A stretch of 64,000 nt of DNA, taken from the NCBI RefSeq assembly GCF_030067675.1, contig NZ_JASJEV010000009.1:62001-126000 (forward strand), given 5' to 3'. This stretch comes from Chelatococcus albus. GTDB lineage: Bacteria; Pseudomonadota; Alphaproteobacteria; Rhizobiales; Beijerinckiaceae. A program made the position numbers and the translations under genes. The notes beneath the pieces were generated by a model, which worked only from the letters and a program-made list of their open reading frames with translations, had not been told where the DNA came from and did not search any database. Below are positions 1 through 10,074 of this stretch, one piece after another; position 1 is the first letter of the stretch, and each line of letters begins with the position of its first letter.

Positions 1-129
1 GACCTGCAGGGTCACGGTCTTGCCGGTACCGGTGGCGCCCGTGACGAGGCCGTGGCGGTTCGCGAGCCGGAGCGTCAGATACTCGGGCTTGGTGCTCTTG
101 CCGATGAGGATCCTGCCGTCTTCAGCCAT
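1..129 (-). CDS. HerA-like helicase/ATPase (DUF853 type), N-terminal fragment
   Basis: The gene runs off the left edge of the window; only its first 43 codons are present. The ATG is at 129 on the minus strand. The translated piece begins MAEDGRILIGKSTKP, continues with a short strand-rich stretch ending LANRHGLVTG, and carries a Walker A loop GATGTGKT at about residues 32-39. This start pattern is typical of the HerA/FtsK-like P-loop ATPases annotated as DUF853 or YjgR. The role of that family is not well defined; a DNA-translocase-like function is inferred from homology only. The rest of the ATPase (Walker B, arginine finger) lies outside the window, so length and integrity cannot be judged. 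Confidence 0.75.
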   Translation of the reverse strand, partial: MAEDGRILIGKSTKPEYLTLRLANRHGLVTGATGTGKTVTLQV

Positions 130-334
130 GCTCGCCTGTCCCGCCTGGTCGTCATGCCCGGCGGCGCGGGCCGCGCCGCCCTCCTTTCGGCTTATAGGTG
201 ATCGGCAGCGCCCTTTCTATAACCGTCTGCGGTAGGCGGGGCACCCTCGGACGCGGTATCGTGATCATGGGCGCCGCTTGATTTTGACGGGGGCAGCCGG
301 GAAGAATGGCGGCTCGTTTCACGAGGAGGAATTG

Positions 335-727
335 ATGGACGAACTGATCGCGCGGATCACCGAGAGCGCCGGGCTCGATGCTGCGGTCGCCCGCAAGGCG
401 GTCGGCATCGTGCTCGCCTTCCTGCAGAAGGAGGGCCCGGCGGCCGAGGTTGGTCAGCTCGTCGCCGCCCTGCCGGGAGCCGAAGCCACCATCGCCGAGG
501 CGCAGGGCGGATCGGGCGGCAACGGCCTCGCCGGCATGATCGGCGGATTGATGGGCAATGCCGGCGGCATCATGGGCCTCGCCGGCCAGCTCACCAGCGC
601 GGGCGTGTCGATGGGCCAGATGCAGCCGCTCGGCAAGGCCCTTTTCGCCTATGCCCGCGAGAAGGCGGGTGAGGACGTCGTCGGCCCCATCGTGGGCGCG
701 GTGCCGGGGCTGTCGCAGTTCGTGTGA
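335..727 (+). CDS. DUF2267-family protein
   Basis: A 130-residue soluble protein. The start at 335 is chosen because a strong ribosome-binding site (GAGGAGG) lies just upstream; the reading frame could be extended upstream to 278, but that part has no family similarity. Residues 1-60 form helices with the DUF2267 look (MDELIARITESAGLD, then KAVGIVLAFLQKEGP). A Gly/Met-rich stretch follows at about 70-95, and the end reads VGAVPGLSQFV, a conserved tail in the alphaproteobacterial members I know. No catalytic motif or signal peptide is visible and the molecular function of the family is unknown. It stands alone between the ATPase gene and a DUF4332 gene. Confidence 0.7.
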   Translation: MDELIARITESAGLDAAVARKAVGIVLAFLQKEGPAAEVGQLVAALPGAEATIAEAQGGSGGNGLAGMIGGLMGNAGGIMGLAGQLTSAGVSMGQMQPLGKALFAYAREKAGEDVVGPIVGAVPGLSQFV

Positions 728-983
728 GGCAGGCGGCCCTCGCCTCTTCCCGGGGCGGCGTGCCGCCGTCCCGGTCCGGAAGCCGCAGGCCCCCGGCCCA
801 GCCTTGGATCGATCCGACTGAAGATCGGCGCACCGTCCGGGCGGATCGCTCCAACCGGGCGGGAGCGACGAAGGGAGACAGGGGAACTCGGGCGCAAGAG
901 ACCGGGAAAGGCCGCGCCCAGGGGGTAACGGCGGGAGACCGATGTGCCCGCCGCAGCGCAACGACCTCAGGGGAGAAGCAGGC

Positions 984-1394
984 ATGTCGTCCTACCCAAT
1001 CGCATCCATCGAGGGGATTGGCCCGGTGATGGCGGAGAAGCTCAGGAAGGTCGGCATCAGGACGACCGGGGCGCTCCTCGAACGCGCCAAGGACGCCAAG
1101 GGGCGCAAGGAGCTCGCCGCAGCGAGCGGCATCGAGGAAAGCAAGATCCTCAAATGGGCCAACATGGCTGACCTGATGCGCATCAGGGGGGTGGCCGAGG
1201 AATATGCCGAGCTTCTTGAGGCGGCGGGGGTGGACACGGTCAAGGAGCTGAGGCACCGCAACGTCGGCAACCTGACGAAGGCGATGGCCGAGGCGAACGA
1301 CAAGCGCAGGCTCGTGCGCCTGCTTCCCGGGGAGAAGGCGGTGGCGAAATGGATCGAAAACGCCAGGACGCTGCCGCCGATGATGAGCTACTGA
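984..1394 (+). CDS. DUF4332 helix-hairpin-helix protein
   Basis: A 136-residue protein starting at ATG 984, which follows GGGGAGAAG at a good ribosome-binding distance. It contains two helix-hairpin-helix-like segments: IEGIGPVMAEKLRKVGI at about residues 9-25 and MRIRGVAEEYAELL at about 62-75. This is the DUF4332 layout. Such proteins are presumed to bind nucleic acid through the hairpins, but no enzymatic activity is known. There is no signal peptide or membrane segment, so it is cytoplasmic. The gene is monocistronic: 256 bases without a gene lie before it and about 340 bases with a dispersed repeat lie after it. Confidence 0.75.
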   Translation: MSSYPIASIEGIGPVMAEKLRKVGIRTTGALLERAKDAKGRKELAAASGIEESKILKWANMADLMRIRGVAEEYAELLEAAGVDTVKELRHRNVGNLTKAMAEANDKRRLVRLLPGEKAVAKWIENARTLPPMMSY

Positions 1395-1565
1395 CGCGCC
1401 GCATCTCCCCTGCCTCCGGCATCCTTTGCAGCTTCCGGGGCGACAGTCAGAGTTCACGCGAAAACCACCACCGTCATCCCGGGGCACACCGCAGGCGTGA
1501 GCCCGGGATCGAGAACCGATGCGGGTGAACCAGAACGCACGGCGCCCGCCGCGCCCTTGCCTGCA

Positions 1566-1640
1566 CCGGGATCGTCTCTGGGCCCCGGACAGCCGCTTCG
1601 CGGCTTCCGGGGTGCCAGGGAGGAGGTTCGCACGAGAACC
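1566..1640. repeat. Dispersed intergenic palindromic repeat, copy 1
   Basis: This 75-base stretch is almost identical to 17480-17554, which has the same length; they share CCGGGATCGT, TCTGGGCCCCGGACAGCC, CTTCCGGGGTG and a GGTTCGC..GA.AACC end. Bases 1583-1612 can fold into a hairpin with about 13 paired bases, one bulged C and a three-base loop. The flanks (1479-1510) carry further CCCGGG-centred sequence of the kind common in rhizobial intergenic repeats. It occupies most of the gap between the DUF4332 gene and folP. Probably a REP/BIME-like element; it has no coding potential. Confidence 0.7.
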
Positions 1641-1733
1641 GGACCACGGCCATCCCGGCCCGGGGCAAGCCGCGTCGGCAGCGACGCCACGCCCTGTTGA
1701 CAGACTCGTGGCGGCGCGGCACGCGACGCGGCG

Positions 1734-2564
1734 ATGAACATGCCGAGACTCTACTGGCGGGACGGCTCGCTGGCGCTCTCACCCACCTGCGTGATGGGCA
1801 TCGTCAACGTCACGCCTGATTCCTTCTTCGGTGGCAGTCGCGCCGCTTCTGTGGAGGCGGCCGTCGCGCGCGCGGCGGCGCTTGCCGCCGAAGGCGCGCA
1901 TGTCATCGACATCGGCGCGGAATCGACGCGCCCCGGCCACGCGCCGGTCTCCGCCGAGGAGGAGCAGGCGCGCCTCCTGCCCGTGCTCGAGGGCATCAGG
2001 GCGCAGCTTGCCCTGCCGATCTCGGTCGATACCTACAAGGCGAGCACCGCCGCCGCCGCCCTTGCCCGGGGTGCGGTGATCGTCAATGACATCCAGGGCC
2101 TGCAGGGCGACCCGGACATGGCGCGCGTGGCGGCCGACCACGGCGCCGCCGTCATCGCCATGCACAACCGCGCCACGGTCGACGCCGACATCGACATCCT
2201 CGCCGACATGGTCGCCTTCTTCGAGCGCACCCTGGCGATCGCCGCGAGGGCCGGCATCGGCGAGGCGAGCCTCGTGCTCGATCCGGGCATCGGCTTCGGC
2301 AAGACGCCGCGACAGAACCTCGTCGTCATCGCTCATCTCGCCGAGCTGCGCGCACGCTTTCACCAGCCGATCCTCGTCGGCGCCTCGCGAAAATCCTTCA
2401 TCAACGCCGTCGTGCCCTCGACGCCGGAGGAGCGGCTGCCGGGCACCCTCGCCACCCATCTCGCCGCCGTCGCGGCGGGATGCGAGATCATCCGCGTGCA
2501 CGACGTCGCCGCCCACGTGCAGGCCTTCGCTGTCGCCGCGGCCATAGGGAACGCCCGATCATGA
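1734..2564 (+). CDS. folP: Dihydropteroate synthase
   Basis: Condenses 6-hydroxymethyl-7,8-dihydropterin pyrophosphate with p-aminobenzoate to give dihydropteroate, a late step of folate synthesis and the sulfonamide target. The 276-residue length is normal for the family. Visible motifs are the first signature MGIVNVTPDSFF at about residues 21-32, IDIGAESTRPG at about 60-70, SVDTYKA near 103, DPGIGFGKT near 183, and the phosphate-binding VGASRKSFI near 216. Two ATGs (1734 and 1740) are possible starts; neither has a clear ribosome-binding site. It is the first gene of folP-folB-folK; its stop overlaps the folB start in an ATGA, indicating translational coupling. Confidence 0.96.
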   Translation: MNMPRLYWRDGSLALSPTCVMGIVNVTPDSFFGGSRAASVEAAVARAAALAAEGAHVIDIGAESTRPGHAPVSAEEEQARLLPVLEGIRAQLALPISVDTYKASTAAAALARGAVIVNDIQGLQGDPDMARVAADHGAAVIAMHNRATVDADIDILADMVAFFERTLAIAARAGIGEASLVLDPGIGFGKTPRQNLVVIAHLAELRARFHQPILVGASRKSFINAVVPSTPEERLPGTLATHLAAVAAGCEIIRVHDVAAHVQAFAVAAAIGNARS

Positions 2565-2941
2565 GCGATCGCATCACCGTCCACGGCCTGACCGTGCGCG
2601 CCAACCACGGCATCATGGCCGAGGAACGCAGCCTCGGACAGCGTTTCGTCCTCGACCTGACGGCGAAGCTCGACCTCGCCGCCGCCATGCGCTCGGACCG
2701 CCTCGCCGATTCCGTCTGCTACGCCACCATGGTGGACGTTGCCGTCGCCGCCTTCTCCGAGCGGCACTACAACCTCATCGAGGCTGCCGCCGGCGCCGTG
2801 GCGGAGGCGATCCTCGGCCGCTTCCCCATCGTCGCCAGCGTCGAGGTGACGGTGGAGAAGCCGAACGCTCCCATCAACGCCGTCTTCCGCACGGTGGCGA
2901 TCACCATCGAACGATCCCGCGAGAGGCCTGCCCGTGACTGA
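2561..2941 (+). CDS. folB: Dihydroneopterin aldolase
   Basis: Converts 7,8-dihydroneopterin to 6-hydroxymethyl-7,8-dihydropterin plus glycolaldehyde, supplying the substrate of FolK. The protein has 126 residues, usual for this octameric tunnelling-fold enzyme. The start at 2561 overlaps the folP stop (ATGA). Recognisable parts are ITVHGLTVRANHGIMAEE at the N-terminus with the family glutamate at about residue 21, a YATMVDV helix, NLIEAAAGAVAEAIL, and VTVEKPNAPI near residue 100, which carries the lysine thought to act in catalysis. It overlaps folK by eight bases. Confidence 0.95.
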   Translation: MSDRITVHGLTVRANHGIMAEERSLGQRFVLDLTAKLDLAAAMRSDRLADSVCYATMVDVAVAAFSERHYNLIEAAAGAVAEAILGRFPIVASVEVTVEKPNAPINAVFRTVAITIERSRERPARD

Positions 2942-3455
2942 TCCCAGCGCTGCGGAGACCGTCGCCGTGGAGGCCGTCCTGGGGCTCGGCTCCAACATGG
3001 GCGACCTGCGCTTCCAGCTCGATTGCGCCGTCGCCGCCCTGCACGCCACGCCCGGCGTCTCGGTGACGCGCCGCTCCGCCTATTACAAGACCGCGCCGTG
3101 GGGCGTCACGGACCAGCCGTTCTTCGTCAACATGTGCGTGGCGGTTGCGACGACGCTCACGCCCCGCGACCTCCTCGCTGCCGCCCTCGCCATCGAGCAG
3201 AAGACCGGTCGCGTGCGGCGGGAGCGCTGGGGCCCGCGCGTCCTCGATATCGACATTCTCACCTACGGCGACCTGAGCATCGACGAGCCGGGACTGCACC
3301 TGCCCCACCCGCACATGCTGGAGCGTGCCTTCGTGCTCGCGCCCCTCGCCGACCTCGGCCCCGAGCGTGTCGTCGCCGGCGTGCGCGTGGCGGACGCGCT
3401 CGCCGCCCTCGGCACCGCGGGCGTCGAGCGGCTGGACTGGGCGCCCGCCGTCTGA
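2934..3455 (+). CDS. folK: 6-hydroxymethyl-7,8-dihydropterin pyrophosphokinase
   Basis: Transfers pyrophosphate from ATP to 6-hydroxymethyl-7,8-dihydropterin, the step directly before FolP. 173 residues with a GTG start at 2934, lying inside the end of folB. The N-terminal LGLGSNMGDLRFQL at about residues 15-28 and the HPPK signature with metal-binding aspartates, RWGPRVLDIDILTYGD at about 94-109, are both intact, followed by LPHPHMLERAFVLAPL. It is the last gene of the folate operon; 164 bases separate it from the mutase gene. Confidence 0.95.
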   Translation: MTDPSAAETVAVEAVLGLGSNMGDLRFQLDCAVAALHATPGVSVTRRSAYYKTAPWGVTDQPFFVNMCVAVATTLTPRDLLAAALAIEQKTGRVRRERWGPRVLDIDILTYGDLSIDEPGLHLPHPHMLERAFVLAPLADLGPERVVAGVRVADALAALGTAGVERLDWAPAV

Positions 3456-3619
3456 ACGGCGCCAGATGGGGCCCGCGGGCCGCCGCCCCGGGGTGCGGTC
3501 GTTCGCGCACGGCGGGTTGGGCATTCGTCCAACGAAGAGATGGTGGCTGTGCCGCGTCCCGCGTGGCATGGTGCGGCGCAAGAAGACGCCGTGAGGAACG
3601 CCGAGGGTCATCGCCTGCC

Positions 3620-5599
3620 ATGACGGATCTGCCGCTCGCCGCCGAATTCCCTCAAGCCACACGCGACCAGTGGATGGCGCTCGTCGAGAAGGTGCTGAAA
3701 GGCGCCGACTTCGACAGGAAACTCGTCTCGCGCACCTATGACGGCATCCGCATCGAGCCGCTCTACGCCAAGGCCGAGGGCGCACGGCCGCGTGCCCTTG
3801 GCGCGGCGGCCGGCATCGCGCCCTGGAGCGTCGTGCAGCGCCTCGACCATCCCGACCCGGGCGAGGCCAATGCGCTCGCCCTCGCCGACCTCGAGGGTGG
3901 GGCGAGCGGGCTCGCCCTCGTCTTCGCCGGCGCACCCGCTGCGCGCGGCTTCGGCCTCGCGGCGCGGACAGCGGCGGATCTCGAGCGCGCGCTCGCCGGG
4001 GCCATGCTCGATCTCGTCCACACCCGCCTCGACGCCGGCGGCATGGGCCGCGGCGCGGCGGCCCTCTTCCTCGCCCTGTGCGAGCGGCGGGGGCACGACC
4101 TCGCGCGGCTCGACGTCGATCTCGGCCTCGATCCGATCGGCGCGCTCGCCGCCGGGGGGCGGATGTCGGCGGACTGGGGCACGGTCGCCCGCCGCTCGGC
4201 CGACACGCTCGCCGCCCTTGCCGCGCGCGGCTTTGGCGGCCGCGCCTTCCTCGCCGACGGGCGGCCCTATCACGAGGCCGGCGCCTCGGAGGCGCAGGAG
4301 CTTGCCGCCGTGCTCGCGACCGCGCTCGCCTATCTCCGGGCGCTCGAGGCGCACGGCCACGGGCTCGCGGCGGCGCGCGACGCCATCGCCTTCCTCCTCG
4401 TCGCCGATGCGGACGAGTTCCTGACCATCGCCAAGTTCCGCGCCCTGCGGCGCCTCTGGGCCCGGGTCGAGGAGGCCTGCGGCCTTGCGCCCAGACCCAT
4501 CCGCCTGCACGCCGAGACGGCCTGGCGCACAACGACGAAGCGCGACCCCTGGGTCAACATGCTGCGCGCGACGGTCGCCGTCTTCTCCGCCGGGCTCGGC
4601 GGCGCCGACAGCGTGACCGTGACGCCCTTCACTGCCGCGCTCGGCCTGCCCGACGCCTTCGCGCGCCGCATCGCGCGCAATACGCAGCTCATCCTGATCG
4701 AGGAATCGAACCTGTGGCGCGTGGCGGATCCCGCCGCCGGCGCCGGCGGGATCGAGGCGCTGACGGACGAGCTCGCGCACCGCGCCTGGGCCCTGTTCCA
4801 GGCGATCGAGGGGGCCGGCGGCATGGTCGAGGCCCTGCGGGCGGGCCTCGTGCAGGACAGGATCGCGAAGGTGCGGGCCGAGCGCGAGGCCGCGGTCGCC
4901 CGTCGCAAGGACCCGATCACGGGTACGAGCGAGTTCCCGGACATCAGGGAAGCGCCCGTGACCGTGCTGCAGCCCGCGACGCCGCCCCCGCCGCCTGCGG
5001 GCAAGCCGCTCGCCCTGCCGGCCGAGGGCAGCGGCGCGGCCTTCGCCGCCATCCTTGACGCCGCCCGCGAGGGTGCGAGCCTTGCCGACATCGCGGCCGG
5101 TGCGCCCATTGCCGGGGGCTTCACCGTCGATCCCCTCCCCTCTCTCCGCGCGGCCGAGCCGTTCGAACGCCTGCGCGACGCCTCCGATGCGCATCTTGCC
5201 GCCACCGGCGCACGCCCAAGGGTATTCCTCGCCAATCTCGGGCCGATCGCCGCCTTCACGGCCCGCGCGACCTTCGCCAAGAACTTCTTCGAGGCCGGCG
5301 GCATCGAGGCCGTGACCAACGACGGCTTCTCGTCCCTCGACGCCCTGGCCAAAGCCTGCGCCGCGTCCGGTGCCCGCATCGCCTGCCTGTGCTCCTCGGA
5401 CGAGATCTATGCCGCCGAGGCGGTCGCCGCCGCCGAACGGCTGCGCTCGCTCGTGCCCGCCCCCGTCCTCTATCTCGCCGGCCGCCCCGGCGAGCTCGAG
5501 GAGGCGTTGAAGGCGAGCGGAGTGGGCCGTTTCATCTTCGTCGGCTGCGATCTCCTGGGCATCCTCGAGACGGCGCAGCGCGAAGCGGCGACGGGATAG
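3620..5599 (+). CDS. mutA: Methylmalonyl-CoA mutase, small (beta) subunit
   Basis: Non-catalytic partner of the B12-dependent mutase that interconverts methylmalonyl-CoA and succinyl-CoA. The 659-residue protein has a TIM-barrel part (WVNMLRATVAVFSAGLGGAD around 315-334, [19 protein letters not shown] around 353-371) and a C-terminal flavodoxin-like domain from about residue 530. That C-terminal domain lacks the cobalamin-ligand DxHxxG motif present in the large subunit, as expected for a beta subunit. The ATG at 3620 is chosen because the upstream 199 in-frame codons are a shadow of folK and its gap. The large subunit follows about 1 kb downstream with a small gene between them, so the two may not be tightly co-transcribed. 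Confidence 0.92.
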   Translation: MTDLPLAAEFPQATRDQWMALVEKVLKGADFDRKLVSRTYDGIRIEPLYAKAEGARPRALGAAAGIAPWSVVQRLDHPDPGEANALALADLEGGASGLALVFAGAPAARGFGLAARTAADLERALAGAMLDLVHTRLDAGGMGRGAAALFLALCERRGHDLARLDVDLGLDPIGALAAGGRMSADWGTVARRSADTLAALAARGFGGRAFLADGRPYHEAGASEAQELAAVLATALAYLRALEAHGHGLAAARDAIAFLLVADADEFLTIAKFRALRRLWARVEEACGLAPRPIRLHAETAWRTTTKRDPWVNMLRATVAVFSAGLGGADSVTVTPFTAALGLPDAFARRIARNTQLILIEESNLWRVADPAAGAGGIEALTDELAHRAWALFQAIEGAGGMVEALRAGLVQDRIAKVRAEREAAVARRKDPITGTSEFPDIREAPVTVLQPATPPPPPAGKPLALPAEGSGAAFAAILDAAREGASLADIAAGAPIAGGFTVDPLPSLRAAEPFERLRDASDAHLAATGARPRVFLANLGPIAAFTARATFAKNFFEAGGIEAVTNDGFSSLDALAKACAASGARIACLCSSDEIYAAEAVAAAERLRSLVPAPVLYLAGRPGELEEALKASGVGRFIFVGCDLLGILETAQREAATG

Positions 5600-5997
5600 G
5601 ACGCCGGACCGAGGGGCGTCCGCCGTCCGCGGAGCCGGGCCGCGAGGCCAGCCACCACACCCACTGAACGGCCGCCTGTCCCCGCGATGCCAATATGCCG
5701 CATGCCGATATCGGTTTCACAAGCTTTTCAGCATATTGCTGCCACACGACGAGCCTATATGTGAACCGCATCAGCGTCATGCCAATCGCTGTTCCCGGTA
5801 TCATTCTACGTATTGAGAAATTTTCATTTGTCATCGCGCATGCAATAGGCAAATAGGCCGTCTTGCATCGGAAGATTTGTGCCGTTTTGGCACTCTCCGA
5901 CGTGGAAATTGGCATGACCGGGCGGATCAGGCGGAGGATTGCGACCTTCGTCGCGGGGGGGGGGCGTGCCCCGGTCCCATGCAAACGAGAGAGACGC
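5600..5997. other. Gene-free gap with an AT-rich core
   Basis: No gene was found here. Bases 5695-5890 are much richer in A and T than the rest of the window, with many T and A runs. A small inverted repeat (GTGCC, five-base loop, GGCAC) lies at 5879-5893. The composition suggests promoter sequence for the downstream secreted-protein gene or a remnant of foreign DNA; I could not identify a confident -35/-10 pair. Confidence 0.4.
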
Positions 5998-6384
5998 ATG
6001 AGGATTGTGATCGTGACGGCGCTGGCGCTCGGCATTGGCGCCGCAGGCGCGACGGGAACCCCGGCCGGCGCGCAGGCGTCTTCCAGCTTCGACGGGCGCT
6101 GGTCGGTGCAGATGGTCACGGACTCGGGGATCTGCGACGCATCCTACCGCTATGCGATCGCCATCGACGACGGTCAGGTGCGCTATATCCCCGAGCCCGG
6201 CGCCAAACCGCCGGCCGTCTCGGGCCAGGTGGCCGCGGACGGCGCGGTCGACCTCGGCATCGTCAAGGGCCTTGCCAAGGTCAACGCCACGGGCAAGCTG
6301 CAGCGCACGTCGGGGGCCGGATCCTGGCGCCTCGGCCTCCTCGGCTGCTCGGGCCGCTGGACGGCGCACAAGCAGGCCGCCTGA
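5998..6384 (+). CDS. Small secreted protein of unknown function
   Basis: A 128-residue protein beginning [14 protein letters not shown] with a clear Sec signal peptide; cleavage is likely after GAQA at about residue 26. The start at 5998 follows GAGAGAGACGC, a good ribosome-binding site. The mature part opens with [23 protein letters not shown] style sequence, a pattern seen in many small periplasmic proteins of rhizobia, and has a cysteine pair (about C42 and C117) that could form a disulfide. No catalytic motif is visible and I cannot assign a function. It sits between the two mutase subunit genes in the same direction, but gaps of about 400 and 180 bases and a downstream hairpin suggest its own transcript. 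Confidence 0.7.
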   Translation: MRIVIVTALALGIGAAGATGTPAGAQASSSFDGRWSVQMVTDSGICDASYRYAIAIDDGQVRYIPEPGAKPPAVSGQVAADGAVDLGIVKGLAKVNATGKLQRTSGAGSWRLGLLGCSGRWTAHKQAA

Positions 6385-6415
6385 GCGCCCCCGTCCGGTC
6401 GATCGGCAGCTCCCG

Positions 6416-6436
6416 GGGGCCGGCCATGCCGGCCCC
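6416..6436 (+). terminator. Perfect GC hairpin after the secreted-protein gene
   Basis: GGGGCCGGC, loop CAT, GCCGGCCCC gives a perfect 9-base-pair stem 31 bases after the stop of the secreted-protein gene. It is followed by only two T residues, so it is a weak intrinsic terminator or a transcript-end stabiliser. Confidence 0.45.
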
Positions 6437-6565
6437 TTCGTCGTGCGGGGGGCCGTGCGCAAAGCCCCGGTCGGCGATCGGCCGAATAGACGATGGCGGC
6501 GCCCCGCCCGAGGGCTTACATTTCGCGCGTTATCGGATCGTCGAACCGCGAGCGCGCGCAACCCC

Positions 6566-8740
<2,175 letters not shown>

Positions 8741-8761
8741 TGGGCCCGCGCGGCGGCTCTC

Positions 8762-9851
8762 CTAGCGTGCCGTCGGCTGCCCGACCCGTCCGGCCGGAAG
8801 GTTGTCGTTCGCGGCGCGCCCGACGCGGCCGGCGACCGCCTCGCGCGGGGTAACGGCGTCCGGGTAGAGCGCGAGGAGCTTGCGCAAGACCCCGTTGGTC
8901 CAGCCGAAGCCGTCCGGCGTCGGATATTCCCCGCCGCCGGTGGCGAGCTTGTCGTCCACGACGTTGTATTTCTCCATGAGCTTGCCGGTGGCGCGAAAGG
9001 CGACGACGACCCTGGTCGCGAAGCGCTGCGCGATCACCCGGGCGAGATCCTCCTCGCCGTAGTCGCGCAGGCCCTTCACGGCGATCCACTGCAGCGGCGC
9101 CCAGCCGTTCGGCGCATCCCGCTGCTGGCCCGTGTCCGCCCCCTCCATCCAGAAGGCATATTCGCGTGCAAGTGCCGGCAGGCAGGTGGCGAGTGTCGCC
9201 GCGCGGTCGCTGTGGTCGCCTGCGACGAGTTCCACCATGGCGGCGAAGAAGGGTGGCTGCGAGCGGCTCAGATAGCAGCTGCGGATGCCGTTGGGCACAT
9301 GGCCGTAGCGCGTGATGAGGGTCGCGAAATTCTCGACCATGCTCGGCGCCAGCTCGTGGCGCCCGCTCTCCTCGCGGCCCAGCATGGTGAAGTAGGAATC
9401 CCAATGGTAGATCTCGCGGAAGCGCCCGCCCGGGACGATATAGGGCCCCGGCAGGGGCAGGAGCGACGACAGCGGCTCGGCATCGTCCGGCTTGCGCTCG
9501 AGGACCGGCCGCAGCGCGTCGATATGGCTGCAGACGTCGCGGCCGGGGTCGGAGCGGTAGTCGCTCTCGGCGGTGCGCCGCGTGGTGAAATGGCGGGCGA
9601 CGAGGCGGCAAGGTCGAAGCCCGGCCGGCTCCGCTCCTCGTTGTAGCGGTCGACGATGATCGCCGGGGGGCCTTCGGCACGGCGTCGACGAAGGGCTTCC
9701 CGTCGGGGAAGATGCGCTTCATCTGCACGTCTTCGAGAAGCTGCCCATAGAGCACGGCGGGTGTCTCGACCTGCTGCGCGGCTACCGGCAAGGCGAGGGG
9801 GAGGACGACGGCACAGCCGGCGAGCAACGCGCCGAAGATTCTCTTCTTCAC
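8762..9851 (-). pseudogene. treA: Periplasmic trehalase remnant (two frameshifts and a missing core)
   Basis: Glycoside hydrolase family 37 remnant. A GTG at 9851, preceded by AGGGGAG, opens a frame with a signal peptide (VKKRIFGALLAGCAV) and runs to DAVPKAP near 9670. Similarity then continues in a second frame (PAIIVDRYNEERSRPGFDLAA) and from about 9612 in a third (FVARHFTTRR, FREIYHWDSYFTMLG). Each switch fits loss of one base, the first in a run of six G. Further on, EYAFWMEGA is joined directly to TGQQRDAPNGWAPLQW, so roughly 200 residues between the two trehalase signatures are absent, including the segment that carries the general-acid aspartate in E. coli TreA. The final GEYPTPDGFGWTNGV part is kept. 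The frameshifts could be sequencing errors; the internal deletion could not, so I call it a pseudogene. Confidence 0.82.
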
Positions 9852-10003
9852 GGCCCGGCACTCCCCTGTCGGCGATCGACGAGACAAGGGAACAGCCGGC
9901 CGCACCGGCGAGGCGGTATCGGTTTGAGTGCAGGATATGGCGAAACCGCGATGACGCCGCCGCGGGCGGCCCAAACGTCCCCCCCGGAGCCGCGCATGGA
10001 AAC

Positions 10004-10031
10004 GCCGCCGCTCCCCTGCGAGAGCGGCGGC
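10004..10031 (-). terminator. Intrinsic-terminator-like hairpin after the chemoreceptor gene
   Basis: Read on the minus strand, GCCGCCGCTC and GAGCGGCGGC form a perfect 10-base-pair stem with an eight-base loop, followed by GTTTCC. It lies about 43 bases beyond the stop of the chemoreceptor gene at 10075 and before the trehalase remnant, so it probably ends chemoreceptor transcription. Confidence 0.55.
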
Positions 10032-10074
10032 GCTGCCTTCGTCCGACGATGTCGCGCCGGGGGCGCGGGCCGCC

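Noticed and set aside
1495-1530. GGGATCGAGAACC resembling a tRNA T-arm
   Set aside because: No acceptor stem, D-arm or anticodon arm can be formed around it; it is part of the intergenic repeat region.
2901-4532. Long open frame on the minus strand opposite folK and mutA
   Set aside because: It is Arg/Ala/Gly/Pro-rich low-complexity sequence, typical of an antisense frame in GC-rich DNA, and both sense genes are clear family members.
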